Assembly: GCA_963838775.1 (NCBI GenBank)
Contig: CAWISP010000032.1
Coordinates: 124,001 to 188,000 of the forward strand
Direction of reading: 5' to 3'
Source: Chersky-840 sp963838775
GTDB lineage: Bacteria > Actinomycetota > Acidimicrobiia > Acidimicrobiales > UBA8190
Length of the DNA stretch: 64,000 bases
The notes beneath the pieces are model-generated. The model did not search any database and was not told the origin of the DNA. It worked only from the letters and a program-made list of their open reading frames with translations. The stretch's first letter is position 1, and each line of letters opens with the position of its first letter. Position numbers and translations under genes: made by a program. Of the stretch, positions 1-7,786 are shown one piece after another.

Positions 1-867
1 GGCGGCGGCGAGGGGCTGGCCGCCGAACGTGCTGCCGTGATCGCCCGCAGAGAAGGCGGCGGCCACCTCGGCCGTCGCCCAGCACGCCCCGATGGGCACG
101 CCGTTGCCGAGCGCCTTGGCCATGGTCACCACGTCGGGCTCGATGCCCATGTGCTGGAAGGCGAACCACCGCCCGGTCCGCCCCAGGCCCGTCTGGATCT
201 CGTCGACCATGAGCAGGATGCCTCGTTCGGTGCACATCTCACGCACGCCGGTGAGGTAGTCCGAAGACGGGGCGATCACGCCTGCCTCGCCCTGGATCGG
301 CTCGAGCAGCACCGCGGCCACCCGCGCCGGGTCACACGCCGACTCGAGCGCGCCGAGGTCGTCGTAGGGGACGTGCTCGAATCCCTCCGGCATGGGAGCG
401 AACGGGGCGTGCTTCTCGGGTTGGCCCGTGGCGTGCAGCGTGGCCAGGGTCCGTCCGTGAAAGGCGTCCCACGTGCTCACCACGACGTGTCGGCCCGGGC
501 CGGCCCACTTGCGCGCCAGCTTGAGCGCGCACTCGTTGGCCTCGGCGCCGGAGTTGGTGAAGAAGACCTGTCCCCCGGCGCGCTCGATGCCCCCTCCGAC
601 GAGGCGGTCGATGGTCACCGCCACCTCGGGGCCCACCGCGTTGCCGAACAGGTTCGAGACGTGCACGAGGGTGCGGGCCTGCTCCGACACCGCCTCGGCC
701 ACGGCGGGATGGGCGTGGCCGAGCCCCGTCACCGCCAGTCCGGACAGGAAGTCGAGGTAGCGCTTGCCATCGGTGTCCCACAGCTCCGAGCCCGTGCCGC
801 GTACGAAGGTCACCGTCGGCTCTGCGTAGGTGTGCATGAGCGCGCTGCGATCGGGCACGCCGCTCAT
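1..867 (-). CDS. argD: Acetylornithine aminotransferase, C-terminus cut by window edge
   Basis: PLP-dependent class III aminotransferase that converts N-acetylglutamate semialdehyde to N-acetylornithine in arginine synthesis. The visible 289 codons begin at ATG 867 (MSGVPDRSALMHTY) and read through LFGNAVG, FFTNSGAEANECALKLAR (PLP phosphate contacts), a DEIQTGLGRTG segment holding the cofactor-binding Asp, and the VTMAKALGNG segment with the Schiff-base lysine. They run off the left edge, so the last ~100 residues are missing. The start codon overlaps the argB stop by 4 nt (ATGA), giving translational coupling. It is the last visible gene of argCJBD. Confidence 0.95.
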   Translation of the reverse strand, partial: MSGVPDRSALMHTYAEPTVTFVRGTGSELWDTDGKRYLDFLSGLAVTGLGHAHPAVAEAVSEQARTLVHVSNLFGNAVGPEVAVTIDRLVGGGIERAGGQVFFTNSGAEANECALKLARKWAGPGRHVVVSTWDAFHGRTLATLHATGQPEKHAPFAPMPEGFEHVPYDDLGALESACDPARVAAVLLEPIQGEAGVIAPSSDYLTGVREMCTERGILLMVDEIQTGLGRTGRWFAFQHMGIEPDVVTMAKALGNGVPIGACWATAEVAAAFSAGDHGSTFGGQPLAAA

Positions 868-1748
868 GAAGAGACCTCGTCGTCGCGGTAGATCATCGTG
901 CCCACTCCTCGGTCGCTGAACACCTCGAGCAGCAGGGCATGCGGGACCCGGCCGTCGAGGATGTGGGCGCGCCGTACCCCGGCGCGCACGGCTCGGGCAC
1001 ACGCCTCGACCTTGGGGACCATCCCCGAGGACGCCGCCCCCGAAGCCACCATGGCATCGAGCTGGTCGACCGAGACCTGCGCCAGGCGCGAGCTCGGGTC
1101 GTCGGGGTCGGATCGCAGGCCGGTGACGTCGGTCAGGCAGACGAGCTTCTCGGCATGCAGGGCCGCCGCGATCGCACCCGCCACCGCGTCGGCATTGATG
1201 TTGTACGACTGGCCGGTGGTGTCACCGGCGATCGTCGCCACCACGGGGATGATGCCCTCGGCCAGGAGGCGGTGGAGAATCGACGGGTCGACCACCTCGA
1301 CGTCACCCACGAAGCCGAGCGACGCGTCGCGGGGCATGGCCGTGATCATCTTGGCGTCGTCGCCGGACAGTCCCACCGCCAACGAGCCGTGCACGTTCAT
1401 GGCCGACACGATCTCCCGGTTTACCTTGCCGATGAGCACCATGCTGGCGATCTCGAGTGTCTCGGCATCGGTCACACGCATCCCGTCGCGGAACTCCGGC
1501 ACCTTCCCGAGCCGCGCCATGAGCTCGCCGATCTGCGGGCCCCCGCCGTGGACGACGACGGGCAGCATGCCCACCGAACGCATGAGGACCACGTCCTCGG
1601 CGAACGAGGCCAGAGCTTCGGCCTCGCTCGATGCCGCGCCCCCGGCCATCGGCTCCCCGTCGACGGGAGCCAACACGTTGCCGCCGTACTTGATGACGAC
1701 GATCTTTCCCCAGAAGCGCAAGATGTAGGGCAGCGCCTCTACCAGCAC
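864..1748 (-). CDS. argB: Acetylglutamate kinase (start region probably frameshifted)
   Basis: Phosphorylates N-acetylglutamate, the second step of arginine synthesis and the usual feedback-control point. The 294-aa open frame has the amino-acid-kinase signature VVIKYGGNVL near its N-terminus, the VVHGGGPQIG substrate loop, and LVCLTDVTGL / NINADAVAGAIA near the C-terminal ATP site. The first in-frame start is GTG 1748, within VLVEALPYI, where homologues are already inside the mature protein. A GTG at 1781-1783 overlaps the argJ stop (GTGA, the operon's usual spacing) and would encode the expected extra N-terminus if the C6 run at 1764-1769 were C7. Either translation starts internally at 1748, or the assembly or gene carries a 1-nt deletion. 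Confidence 0.93.
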   Translation of the reverse strand: MLVEALPYILRFWGKIVVIKYGGNVLAPVDGEPMAGGAASSEAEALASFAEDVVLMRSVGMLPVVVHGGGPQIGELMARLGKVPEFRDGMRVTDAETLEIASMVLIGKVNREIVSAMNVHGSLAVGLSGDDAKMITAMPRDASLGFVGDVEVVDPSILHRLLAEGIIPVVATIAGDTTGQSYNINADAVAGAIAAALHAEKLVCLTDVTGLRSDPDDPSSRLAQVSVDQLDAMVASGAASSGMVPKVEACARAVRAGVRRAHILDGRVPHALLLEVFSDRGVGTMIYRDDEVSS

Positions 1749-1763
1749 GGCGGCGCGTGCCGA

Positions 1764-1769
1764 GGGGGG
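1764..1769 (-). other. C6 homopolymer; suspected 1-nt deletion at argB 5' end
   Basis: Six C on the minus strand lie between a GTG at 1781-1783 (overlapping the argJ stop) and the argB frame. Adding one C would join them into V-T-E-E-L-P-P-S-A-R-A-A-VLVEALPY, a typical ArgB N-terminus. As written, the GTG frame reaches a stop after about 14 codons. Confidence 0.55.
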
Positions 1770-1779
1770 AGCTCCTCGG

Positions 1780-2949
1780 TCACGACGTCGTCTTGTTCTC
1801 GTCGATGTACCCGTAACCGAGATCGGTGCTCATCACGGCGCCGGTCCCCGCACCGAGGCCGAGGTCGCAGCGCAGCTCGATCATGCGGCCGGCCATGTGC
1901 TCCCGCACCTTGTCGGCGTCATGGGCGACGGCGACACCGCCCCGGCACACTGCCACACCGCCGTAGGCCACTTCGACGAGATCGAGGTCGAAGGGCACTC
2001 CGGCCGACCCCAACTCGCTCACCACCCTCCCCCAGTACGGGTCCTCGCCGTTGAGCGAGCATTTGACGAGAAGGGACTCTGCCACTTTGCGGGCGGCCCG
2101 ATGCGCCTCGTCGTCGGAGGTAGCACCGGTCACCACGACGTGGGACACCTTGGTGGCCCCCTCGGCGTCGGCCACCATCATCCCGGCCAGATCGCTGCAC
2201 CCCTGCCCCAACGCGTCGGCCAGCGCGTCGACGGGGACCGTCGTCCCACTGGCGCCGTTCGCCAGCACGAGCACCGTGTCGTTGGTCGACGTGCAACCGT
2301 CCACGCTCATCCGGTTGAAGCTCGACTCGACGGCCCGGTGCAACGCCACGGCCAGGGTGCCGGGGTCACAACGGGCGTCGGTGGTCAGCACGGCCAGCAT
2401 GGTGGCCATGTTCGGCGCCAACATGGCCGCCCCCTTGGCCATGCCCCCCACCGAGAACCCCACCGCCTCGACGGTAACCTCCTTGCACACCGTGTCGGTC
2501 GTCATGATGGCCGTAGCGGCCCGGCGCGCCGCGTCACGGTCTGCGAGACGCGCCTCGACCAGGGCGGGGATCCCGGTCTCGACCGGTGCCAGGGGGAACG
2601 GGATCCCGATCAACCCCGTCTGGCACACGAGGACCTCGGTGGCATGCACGCCGAGTCCCCCGGCGACCAGCGCGCACATACGCTCGGCGCCCGTCACGCC
2701 GGGCGCCCCCGTTGCCGCGTTGGCGTTGCCACTCGAAAGCACGACGGCGGCAGCACGGCCCGACGTCGCCGCCAGATGAGCCCGGCTCACCTGCACGGGA
2801 GCGGCCGCGGCCAGGTTGGCCGTGAACACCCCTGCGGCCGGGACCGCACCCGCCGCCGACGCCACCAGGGCCAGGTCGGGGGCGCCAGATGCCTTGATCC
2901 CGCTCGCCAGTCCCGAAGCCACGAACCCCTTCGGCGCGGTGACGCTCAC
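1780..2949 (-). CDS. argJ: Bifunctional glutamate N-acetyltransferase / ornithine acetyltransferase
   Basis: Transfers acetyl from N-acetylornithine to glutamate, making the arginine pathway cyclic; most family members can also use acetyl-CoA. The 389-aa protein starts at GTG 2949 (VSVTAPKGFVASGL), overlapping the argC stop as GTGA. The self-processing signature is KGAAMLAPNMATMLAVLTTD: ArgJ proenzymes cleave before the Thr of MATML to yield alpha and beta chains. Other family motifs are SSGNANAATG, SFNRMSVDGCTSTNDTV and the C-terminal DLGYGYIDENKTTS. The open frame continues upstream in the argC antisense phase, but that part does not resemble the family and is excluded. Confidence 0.95.
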   Translation of the reverse strand: MSVTAPKGFVASGLASGIKASGAPDLALVASAAGAVPAAGVFTANLAAAAPVQVSRAHLAATSGRAAAVVLSSGNANAATGAPGVTGAERMCALVAGGLGVHATEVLVCQTGLIGIPFPLAPVETGIPALVEARLADRDAARRAATAIMTTDTVCKEVTVEAVGFSVGGMAKGAAMLAPNMATMLAVLTTDARCDPGTLAVALHRAVESSFNRMSVDGCTSTNDTVLVLANGASGTTVPVDALADALGQGCSDLAGMMVADAEGATKVSHVVVTGATSDDEAHRAARKVAESLLVKCSLNGEDPYWGRVVSELGSAGVPFDLDLVEVAYGGVAVCRGGVAVAHDADKVREHMAGRMIELRCDLGLGAGTGAVMSTDLGYGYIDENKTTS

Positions 2950-3959
2950 GGGTACACCCCGATGTTCGTGAGCCCGGCACCCTCGGGAAGGCCGAGGGCG
3001 ATGTTGGCGCACTGCACGGCTTGGCCCGACGCGCCCTTCACGAGGTTGTCGAGCGCGCACAACGCCACGACCCATCCGGTGCGGGGGTCGACGCGCGCCG
3101 TGAGGTGGGCGCAGTTGGACCCGAGTGTCGCCTTGGTCGAGGGTGATGTCTCGCTCACCACCACAAAGGCCTCGCCCCCATACGCCTCGCCGAGGATGCC
3201 GATCGCGTCGTCGGTCTGGAGCTCGACTTCTGGGCGCGCGTAACAGGTGGCCAGGATGCCGCGGTTCATGGGCGCCAGGTGCGGCGTGAACAGGACCTGG
3301 GCCCCCGACGCTTGTTCGATCTCGGGGGTGTGGCGGTGGTTGAGCAGTCCGTAGGCGGTGAAGTCCTCGTCGGCGGTGTTGAAGTGCGTGGTGTGGGACA
3401 GCTTGCGCCCTGCACCCGACACGCCACTGGCGGCGTCCACGATGACGCCCGTCGCTTCGATCACTCCGGCGCGCACGAACGGTGCCAGCGCCAGAGCCGC
3501 CGCCGTCGGGTAGCAACCGGGGGCGGCCACCAGGCTGGCCCCGGGGAGTTCGGACCGGAAGAGCTCGGGCAGCCCGTACACGAACTGGTCGAGGAGCGCG
3601 GGGGCGGTGTGCTCGTGCCCGTACCACCGTGGGTATGCATCAACGTCGCGCAGCCGGAAGTCGGCGGACAGGTCCACGACGAGCCCGACCCGGCCCACGA
3701 GCCCGGGCGCCACCGTCTGGGACTCTCCGTGCGGGAGTGCCAGGAACACCACATCGAGATCGGCCAGCTCGTCGGCAGCCAGCTTCGAGAACTCGAGCAC
3801 CGGGTAGGCGGCGGCCAATGAGGGGTACAGCGCGGAGACCCGCTGCCCCGCCTGGGTGTCGCCCCCGGCGAGGACCACGTCGAAGTCCGGATGGCCGGCG
3901 CACAACCGCATGAGCTCGGCACCGACGTAGCCGGACGCACCGGCGATCCCCACTTGCAT
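2946..3959 (-). CDS. argC: N-acetyl-gamma-glutamyl-phosphate reductase
   Basis: NADPH-dependent reduction of N-acetylglutamyl phosphate to the semialdehyde. The 337-aa protein (normal length) has an N-terminal Rossmann motif GASGYVGAE, the catalytic cysteine at about residue 149 in AAPGCYPTAA, and a conserved SGAGRKLSHTTHF region. I chose ATG 3959 rather than the in-frame ATG 3977 for two reasons. A TATTTT -10 box lies 6 nt upstream of 3959, making the first base of the ATG the likely transcription start. The residues from 3977 on (MMYFLA) also do not belong to the family. It is the first gene of the operon. Confidence 0.95.
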   Translation of the reverse strand: MQVGIAGASGYVGAELMRLCAGHPDFDVVLAGGDTQAGQRVSALYPSLAAAYPVLEFSKLAADELADLDVVFLALPHGESQTVAPGLVGRVGLVVDLSADFRLRDVDAYPRWYGHEHTAPALLDQFVYGLPELFRSELPGASLVAAPGCYPTAAALALAPFVRAGVIEATGVIVDAASGVSGAGRKLSHTTHFNTADEDFTAYGLLNHRHTPEIEQASGAQVLFTPHLAPMNRGILATCYARPEVELQTDDAIGILGEAYGGEAFVVVSETSPSTKATLGSNCAHLTARVDPRTGWVVALCALDNLVKGASGQAVQCANIALGLPEGAGLTNIGVYP

Positions 3960-3965
3960 CGCAAG

Positions 3966-3994
3966 AAAATACATCATGCTGCATGGATATGCAA
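3966..3994 (-). promoter_or_regulatory. argC leaderless promoter with overlapping ARG-box-like operator
   Basis: On the minus strand, TTGCAT (3989-3994) and TATTTT (3966-3971) are separated by 17 bp, and TATTTT is 6 nt from the argC ATG. Inside the promoter is the palindrome TGCAT-GGAT-ATGCA (3980-3993). It resembles actinobacterial ArgR operators, whose half-sites are ATGCA-like. An ArgR dimer here would block polymerase directly. The outermost two bases of the -35 lie in the transposon's target duplication, so the insertion left the core promoter intact but replaced everything upstream. Confidence 0.65.
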
Positions 3995-4000
3995 GTACCG
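3993..4000 (+). repeat. 8-bp target-site duplication, left copy (AAGTACCG)
   Basis: AAGTACCG immediately precedes the left terminal inverted repeat and recurs at 8279-8286 directly after the right one. Eight base pairs is the duplication size reported for IS1595-family transposition. Confidence 0.92.
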
Positions 4001-4023
4001 GGGGCTGTGTGCGTTCGCAAAAC
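4001..4023 (+). repeat. Left terminal inverted repeat of the transposon
   Basis: 23 bp, beginning GGGG and ending GCAAAAC, an exact inverse match to 8256-8278. Beyond base 23 the two ends diverge. Confidence 0.93.
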
Positions 4024-4201
4024 GGGAACCCATCTCGATGAACGCCTGTTTGTCACCGCAATTAGACTGTTTCCGAGGGCACCCCCCGGCCCTCACAGCC
4101 GCAAATGAGACCCTCGCCGGTTTCTCGCGGCCAGACGGGCACAAGAGTGGGTGGGGCCGTCCGCGGCTCTGCCCACCGTGCCCCTCTAGGTTGGAGGTCA
4201 G

Positions 4202-4375
4202 ATGCCACCCCGCCGCCACCGCCGACCCAGGTTCGACCCGGACGAGAAATTCAGCCTGCCCTCGGATACGGACCCCGACGAGGTTCTACGGCGGCTCATG
4301 GGGGTACCGGGGCCGGTCGAGAGTCACGAAGAGGCCGAGGACCCCGACAAACAGGACGAGGCCACCGACTCCTAG
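4202..4375 (+). CDS. Small acidic hypothetical protein, transposon passenger
   Basis: A 57-aa frame too short for usual ORF cut-offs, from ATG 4202 to TAG 4375. A strong Shine-Dalgarno GGAGG at 4192-4196 sits 5 nt upstream. The N-terminus is basic (MPPRRHRRPRFDPDEKFSLP), followed by DPDEVLRRLMGVPGP and a very acidic, lysine-poor tail (ESHEEAEDPDKQDEATDS). No known domain is recognised. It lies 18 bp before the membrane-protein gene on the same strand and is probably cotranscribed with it. The 178 bp between the left TIR and this gene (4024-4201) has no recognisable gene and may hold the promoter. An alternative is a chance ORF, but the ribosome binding site argues against that. Confidence 0.6.
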   Translation: MPPRRHRRPRFDPDEKFSLPSDTDPDEVLRRLMGVPGPVESHEEAEDPDKQDEATDS

Positions 4376-4393
4376 TCCTGAGAGGCTTCTGAG

Positions 4394-5353
4394 ATGCGGC
4401 GATGGGTCGAGTTCTGGGCGAGATCGGCCGTGAATGGCCTCCGCTGGGGAAAGTCGGCATTGGATCGAGGACTCTGGGTCGCCGCCGCTCTGGCCTTCCT
4501 GTTCGGAGTGGCTTTTGTTCTTGCACCGCTTCATCACGCGGCATCCACGCGCAAGCATCCATTCCACTATCACTTTCCGACGTTGCGCTTTTGCATATCT
4601 ATTGGAGCGTTCTGGCTTCTTGCACTTGGGCACGGGGCATTTGTGACATGGAAAAAGGACACTGACTCCCTCTCGCTAGAACTGACCACGGTTGAGACTG
4701 AGCGCGACGCTCTGCTCGCCGAAAAGGCTGCCCCTAAACGCCTCCCCGACGCTCACGTTGCCGAAATGAAGGAAATGATTCGGTCGGCGCGCAACGAGGT
4801 CAAGGCCGAGGTCCAGATCTTCTACGGGGCCGGTTCCCTGTCCGAAGCAGTTCTCTACCAGGATGCGATTAGGAGGCACTACCCGGCCCTGGCTCATCAG
4901 CTTGAGGATTGGGACCGGACCCGCGAGAAACGAGATTTTGCCGACGAGGATCTGATCTTGAAGGCCAAGCAAGAGGTAGAAGCCCTGCTACCCCTTGGAA
5001 TCACCAGGGGTAGCGATCAGCACCTCCTCAAAGCAATCAGTGACGCACGACCTCTTCGACCAGAGGATTGGTCAGAGCACACTGATGGCCCATTCCGTTA
5101 TTGGAGGGGCCAAGGAGTGGTGGAACTGCCTCTAGATGCGCTACCCGCTGCGGAGGCTACCGCTAAAGCGGCAATGCAATGGCTTGAGGTCGGTAAGCGG
5201 ACAATGGCGGATGCCCAACTACGAATCGCCTCGTATCGCCTTAGCGATCCGCTTGCCAAGGCTGAGAAACAGCATTTGATAAACGACACGCGGTTCTGCG
5301 AGATGTGTCCCGAGGAATTCAGAAAGTCGGCGGCAGATGTCACGCTGTCTTGA
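4394..5353 (+). CDS. Two-TM coiled-coil protein of unknown function, transposon passenger
   Basis: 319 aa, not assignable to a family I recognise. Two hydrophobic segments (about residues 27-46 and 66-86) place the N-terminal quarter in the membrane with a short basic/His-rich loop between them. A short heptad-like stretch (about 90-112) follows, then a soluble, charged, mostly helical C-terminal region of about 200 residues with EMKEMIRSARNEVKAEV and KAKQEVEALLPLG. Codon use is visibly less GC-biased than in the arg or pyr genes (TTT, ATT, CTA are frequent), consistent with transfer. Its 3' end overlaps the convergent transposase gene by 14 bp, showing that the two have been packed together. 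Confidence 0.7.
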   Translation: MRRWVEFWARSAVNGLRWGKSALDRGLWVAAALAFLFGVAFVLAPLHHAASTRKHPFHYHFPTLRFCISIGAFWLLALGHGAFVTWKKDTDSLSLELTTVETERDALLAEKAAPKRLPDAHVAEMKEMIRSARNEVKAEVQIFYGAGSLSEAVLYQDAIRRHYPALAHQLEDWDRTREKRDFADEDLILKAKQEVEALLPLGITRGSDQHLLKAISDARPLRPEDWSEHTDGPFRYWRGQGVVELPLDALPAAEATAKAAMQWLEVGKRTMADAQLRIASYRLSDPLAKAEKQHLINDTRFCEMCPEEFRKSAADVTLS

Positions 5354-6341
5354 CCCGCTTGTAGGTGAGCCGCCGACCGTCGGCGCGTCCGACAACCGCA
5401 GCCATGCGGGCCTCGTCGGACACCTTGCACGTCGAGTAGCGGTAGTCGAACTCAGCGACGTACCGGTGAAGGTGCTCCCGGCTGACGTGGTGGTGAGTCC
5501 CGTCCAGGCTGCGCTTCAACTGGGAAAAGAACCCTTCGGCCCGGTTCGTGCTGGCACCGTTGCGGACGTACTCGCCTTCGCTGTGGTTGACCGACTGGTG
5601 AGCGGCGAACTCTTTGCCGAGCACCTTGTAGTACTTGGCCTCATCGGTCCAGAGCACCGAACCAGCCATGTCGATGTGCTCCGACATGACCTTGCGGAGA
5701 TTCGCCCCGGTCACGTTCGGGACGACAGCCGAGCGGACTTCGCCGGTGTCGGCATTGATCAGGGCCAGGATGGGCGTCTTGTCGGTGTGAAGGTTCGGCT
5801 TCCCATCGGCCCGAAGAGCTGGGACGTTGCCCTGACCCCCGCCGTGGCGGTTCTCAGGGTCACCGCCGTACCAAGTCTCATCGGCGACGATGGTGCCCCG
5901 CATGGTGGCGATCAGCGGGTCCGAGGTCATGCACTCGCGGATGCGGTGGAGCATGAACCATGCCGTCCGAGGGCACACCCCGTACTTTCGCTCGACCTCG
6001 CGGGCGGAAATGCCGTTCTTGGCGGCGATCATGTCGAAGATCACCATGACCCACGTCCGAACCGACGCCTTCGTGCCGTGCATGACCGACCCCGAAGTGG
6101 CCGAGAACTGAGGGGAGGTTCCTGCCCGGCGGCAGCTACGGCAGTTCCAGGTCCGCCGCTGGCTCATGGCGCCGTTGGTCACCCTGCGGCTGATCCCGTT
6201 GGCGGGGCGGATCAGGTACACGTCCGACCCGTGGCAGGTGGGGCAGATGATGCCATTGGGCCAGCGGAGGCTTTCGAGGTATTCGTAGGCGTCAGCGTCG
6301 GTCCGAATCTGGTCTGCGAGGCTCAGGAGCGTCGTTTTCAC
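5340..6341 (-). CDS. IS1595-family (ISXO2-like) transposase
   Basis: 333-aa DDE-type transposase. The N-terminal zinc ribbon has cysteines at 33, 36, 67 and 70 (CPTC and CRSC). A helix-turn-helix-like middle segment (ISAREVERKYGVCPRTAW) follows. The catalytic domain shows D154 in IVADETWYGG, D233 in LWTDEAKYY, N266 in STNRAEGFF and K276 in SQLKR, the DDNK arrangement used by part of the IS1595 family. VNHSEGEYV and HHHVSREHLHRYVAEFDYRY are also typical. The length is normal and no stop or frameshift is seen, so the gene looks functional. It would act on the inverted repeats at 4001 and 8278. Confidence 0.93.
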   Translation of the reverse strand: MKTTLLSLADQIRTDADAYEYLESLRWPNGIICPTCHGSDVYLIRPANGISRRVTNGAMSQRRTWNCRSCRRAGTSPQFSATSGSVMHGTKASVRTWVMVIFDMIAAKNGISAREVERKYGVCPRTAWFMLHRIRECMTSDPLIATMRGTIVADETWYGGDPENRHGGGQGNVPALRADGKPNLHTDKTPILALINADTGEVRSAVVPNVTGANLRKVMSEHIDMAGSVLWTDEAKYYKVLGKEFAAHQSVNHSEGEYVRNGASTNRAEGFFSQLKRSLDGTHHHVSREHLHRYVAEFDYRYSTCKVSDEARMAAVVGRADGRRLTYKRVKTA

Positions 6342-6421
6342 ACCCCCAGAATGACAGGTGGGTGTGACACTCAGGACCCAGGTCAGCCCCCATTTTTGGG
6401 GTGCCGTCCGTCGCCGGTTAC

Positions 6422-7786
6422 TTACCGAGGGATCTCCGTCAACAGCTCCCCGACACGGAATGCCAGATCAAGGGATTGCCGGGCATTCAGCCTTGGGTCG
6501 CAGGCCGTGTTGTATTGGAAATGGAGGTCTGCATCCCGAACATTGTCGGAGCCGCCGACGCACTCGGTCACATCATCGCCAGTTAGCTCAAGATGTATGC
6601 CGCCTGGCCAAGTACCGAGATCCCGGTGGACCGCGAAGTAACGCTCGATCTCATCGAAGATGTCATCGAAGCTTCGGGTCTTGTACCCACCGTCGCTCGG
6701 GAACGTGTTGCCGTGCATGGGGTCGCAGATCCAGACGACTGGGTGCCCAGAATCCCGCACTGCCTCAATGCGCTTGGGCAGTTCATCTCCGACCCGCTCA
6801 TGACCCATGCGGCTGACAAGAGTCAGCCTTCCAGCCTCGCGTTCGGGGTCCAAGTGATCACACAGCCACAAGAGATCATCGACCCCCAGGTCCTTGTCCA
6901 CCTTGAGTCCTATCGGATTTCCAACACCACGAAGGAACTCGATGTGAGCACTGTTTCGGTTCTTAGTCGTGCGAGTGCCAATCCAGAGCATGTGTGCTGA
7001 GCAGTCGTACCAGGCATTATTCGCCATGGAGTCCTGCCTAGTCAGAGCCTCTTCGTAGTCCAGGATAAGGGCTTCGTGACTCGCGTAGAAGTTGACCTCG
7101 TGAAGCGCCCTCGCACCCTCAAGGTCGATGCCACAGGCAGCCAGGAACCTAAGGGCGCGGTCAGTGCCCTCGGCGACGGCTTCGTATCGCTGCCCCTCGT
7201 TACTAGAGCGAACGAACTCCATGTTCCACTTGTGAACCTCGGCAAGATCTGCAAAACCACCAGAGGTGAAGCTTCCGAGAAGATTGAGGGTCGCGGTGGC
7301 CTGCCTGTATGCCCGGAGGATGTTCTCGGGATTCGGTCTCCGCGCTTCCTCGCTGAAATGCACCTCGTTGACCATGTCGCCGCGGTAAGCCCGTAACGTC
7401 AGTCCGTCGATCGTCTCGTCGTTAGCCGTCCGTGGCTTGGCGAATTGCCCAGCCACACGACCGATCTTCACGGTCGGCAGGCCAGATGAGTACGTGAGCA
7501 CAATCGCCATCTGGAGGATGACCTTGAGGCCATCTCGGACGCGATCGGCCGAGAACTCATGGAAGGTCTCGGCGCAGTCCCCTCCCTGGAGCACAAACGC
7601 CCGACCGGCAGCCGCCTGCGCCAGCTCGGCCTTCAAGTTCCGTGCTACACCCGCGAAGATCAGCGGCGGCAAGCCCTCCAGCTCGGTGACGACGGCCTTC
7701 AGGGCCTCCCGATCCGGCCACTCAGGCTGCTGATCCAGCGCGAACGAACGCCAGGAGTTGGGGGTCCATGTTGACAAGGCAGTCAT
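6422..7786 (-). CDS. Class II 3-deoxy-D-arabino-heptulosonate 7-phosphate synthase inside the transposon
   Basis: Condenses phosphoenolpyruvate with erythrose 4-phosphate, the entry step of the shikimate pathway. The 454-aa, full-length class II enzyme (plant/actinobacterial type) has GGDCAE (68-73), KIGRVAGQFAKPR (about 107-119; metal/PEP site), LTLRAYRGDMVN, HMLWIGTRT, SRMGHERV, CDPMHGN, HLELTGDDVTECVGG and the C-terminal NTACDPRLNARQSLDLAF. All expected substrate and metal motifs are present. It sits 80 bp upstream of the transposase start, same strand, within the terminal repeats. The late shikimate genes are 37 kb away (43.3-46.5 kb). The leader contains several inverted repeats. Whether the host has another copy cannot be told from this window. 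Confidence 0.95.
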   Translation of the reverse strand: MTALSTWTPNSWRSFALDQQPEWPDREALKAVVTELEGLPPLIFAGVARNLKAELAQAAAGRAFVLQGGDCAETFHEFSADRVRDGLKVILQMAIVLTYSSGLPTVKIGRVAGQFAKPRTANDETIDGLTLRAYRGDMVNEVHFSEEARRPNPENILRAYRQATATLNLLGSFTSGGFADLAEVHKWNMEFVRSSNEGQRYEAVAEGTDRALRFLAACGIDLEGARALHEVNFYASHEALILDYEEALTRQDSMANNAWYDCSAHMLWIGTRTTKNRNSAHIEFLRGVGNPIGLKVDKDLGVDDLLWLCDHLDPEREAGRLTLVSRMGHERVGDELPKRIEAVRDSGHPVVWICDPMHGNTFPSDGGYKTRSFDDIFDEIERYFAVHRDLGTWPGGIHLELTGDDVTECVGGSDNVRDADLHFQYNTACDPRLNARQSLDLAFRVGELLTEIPR

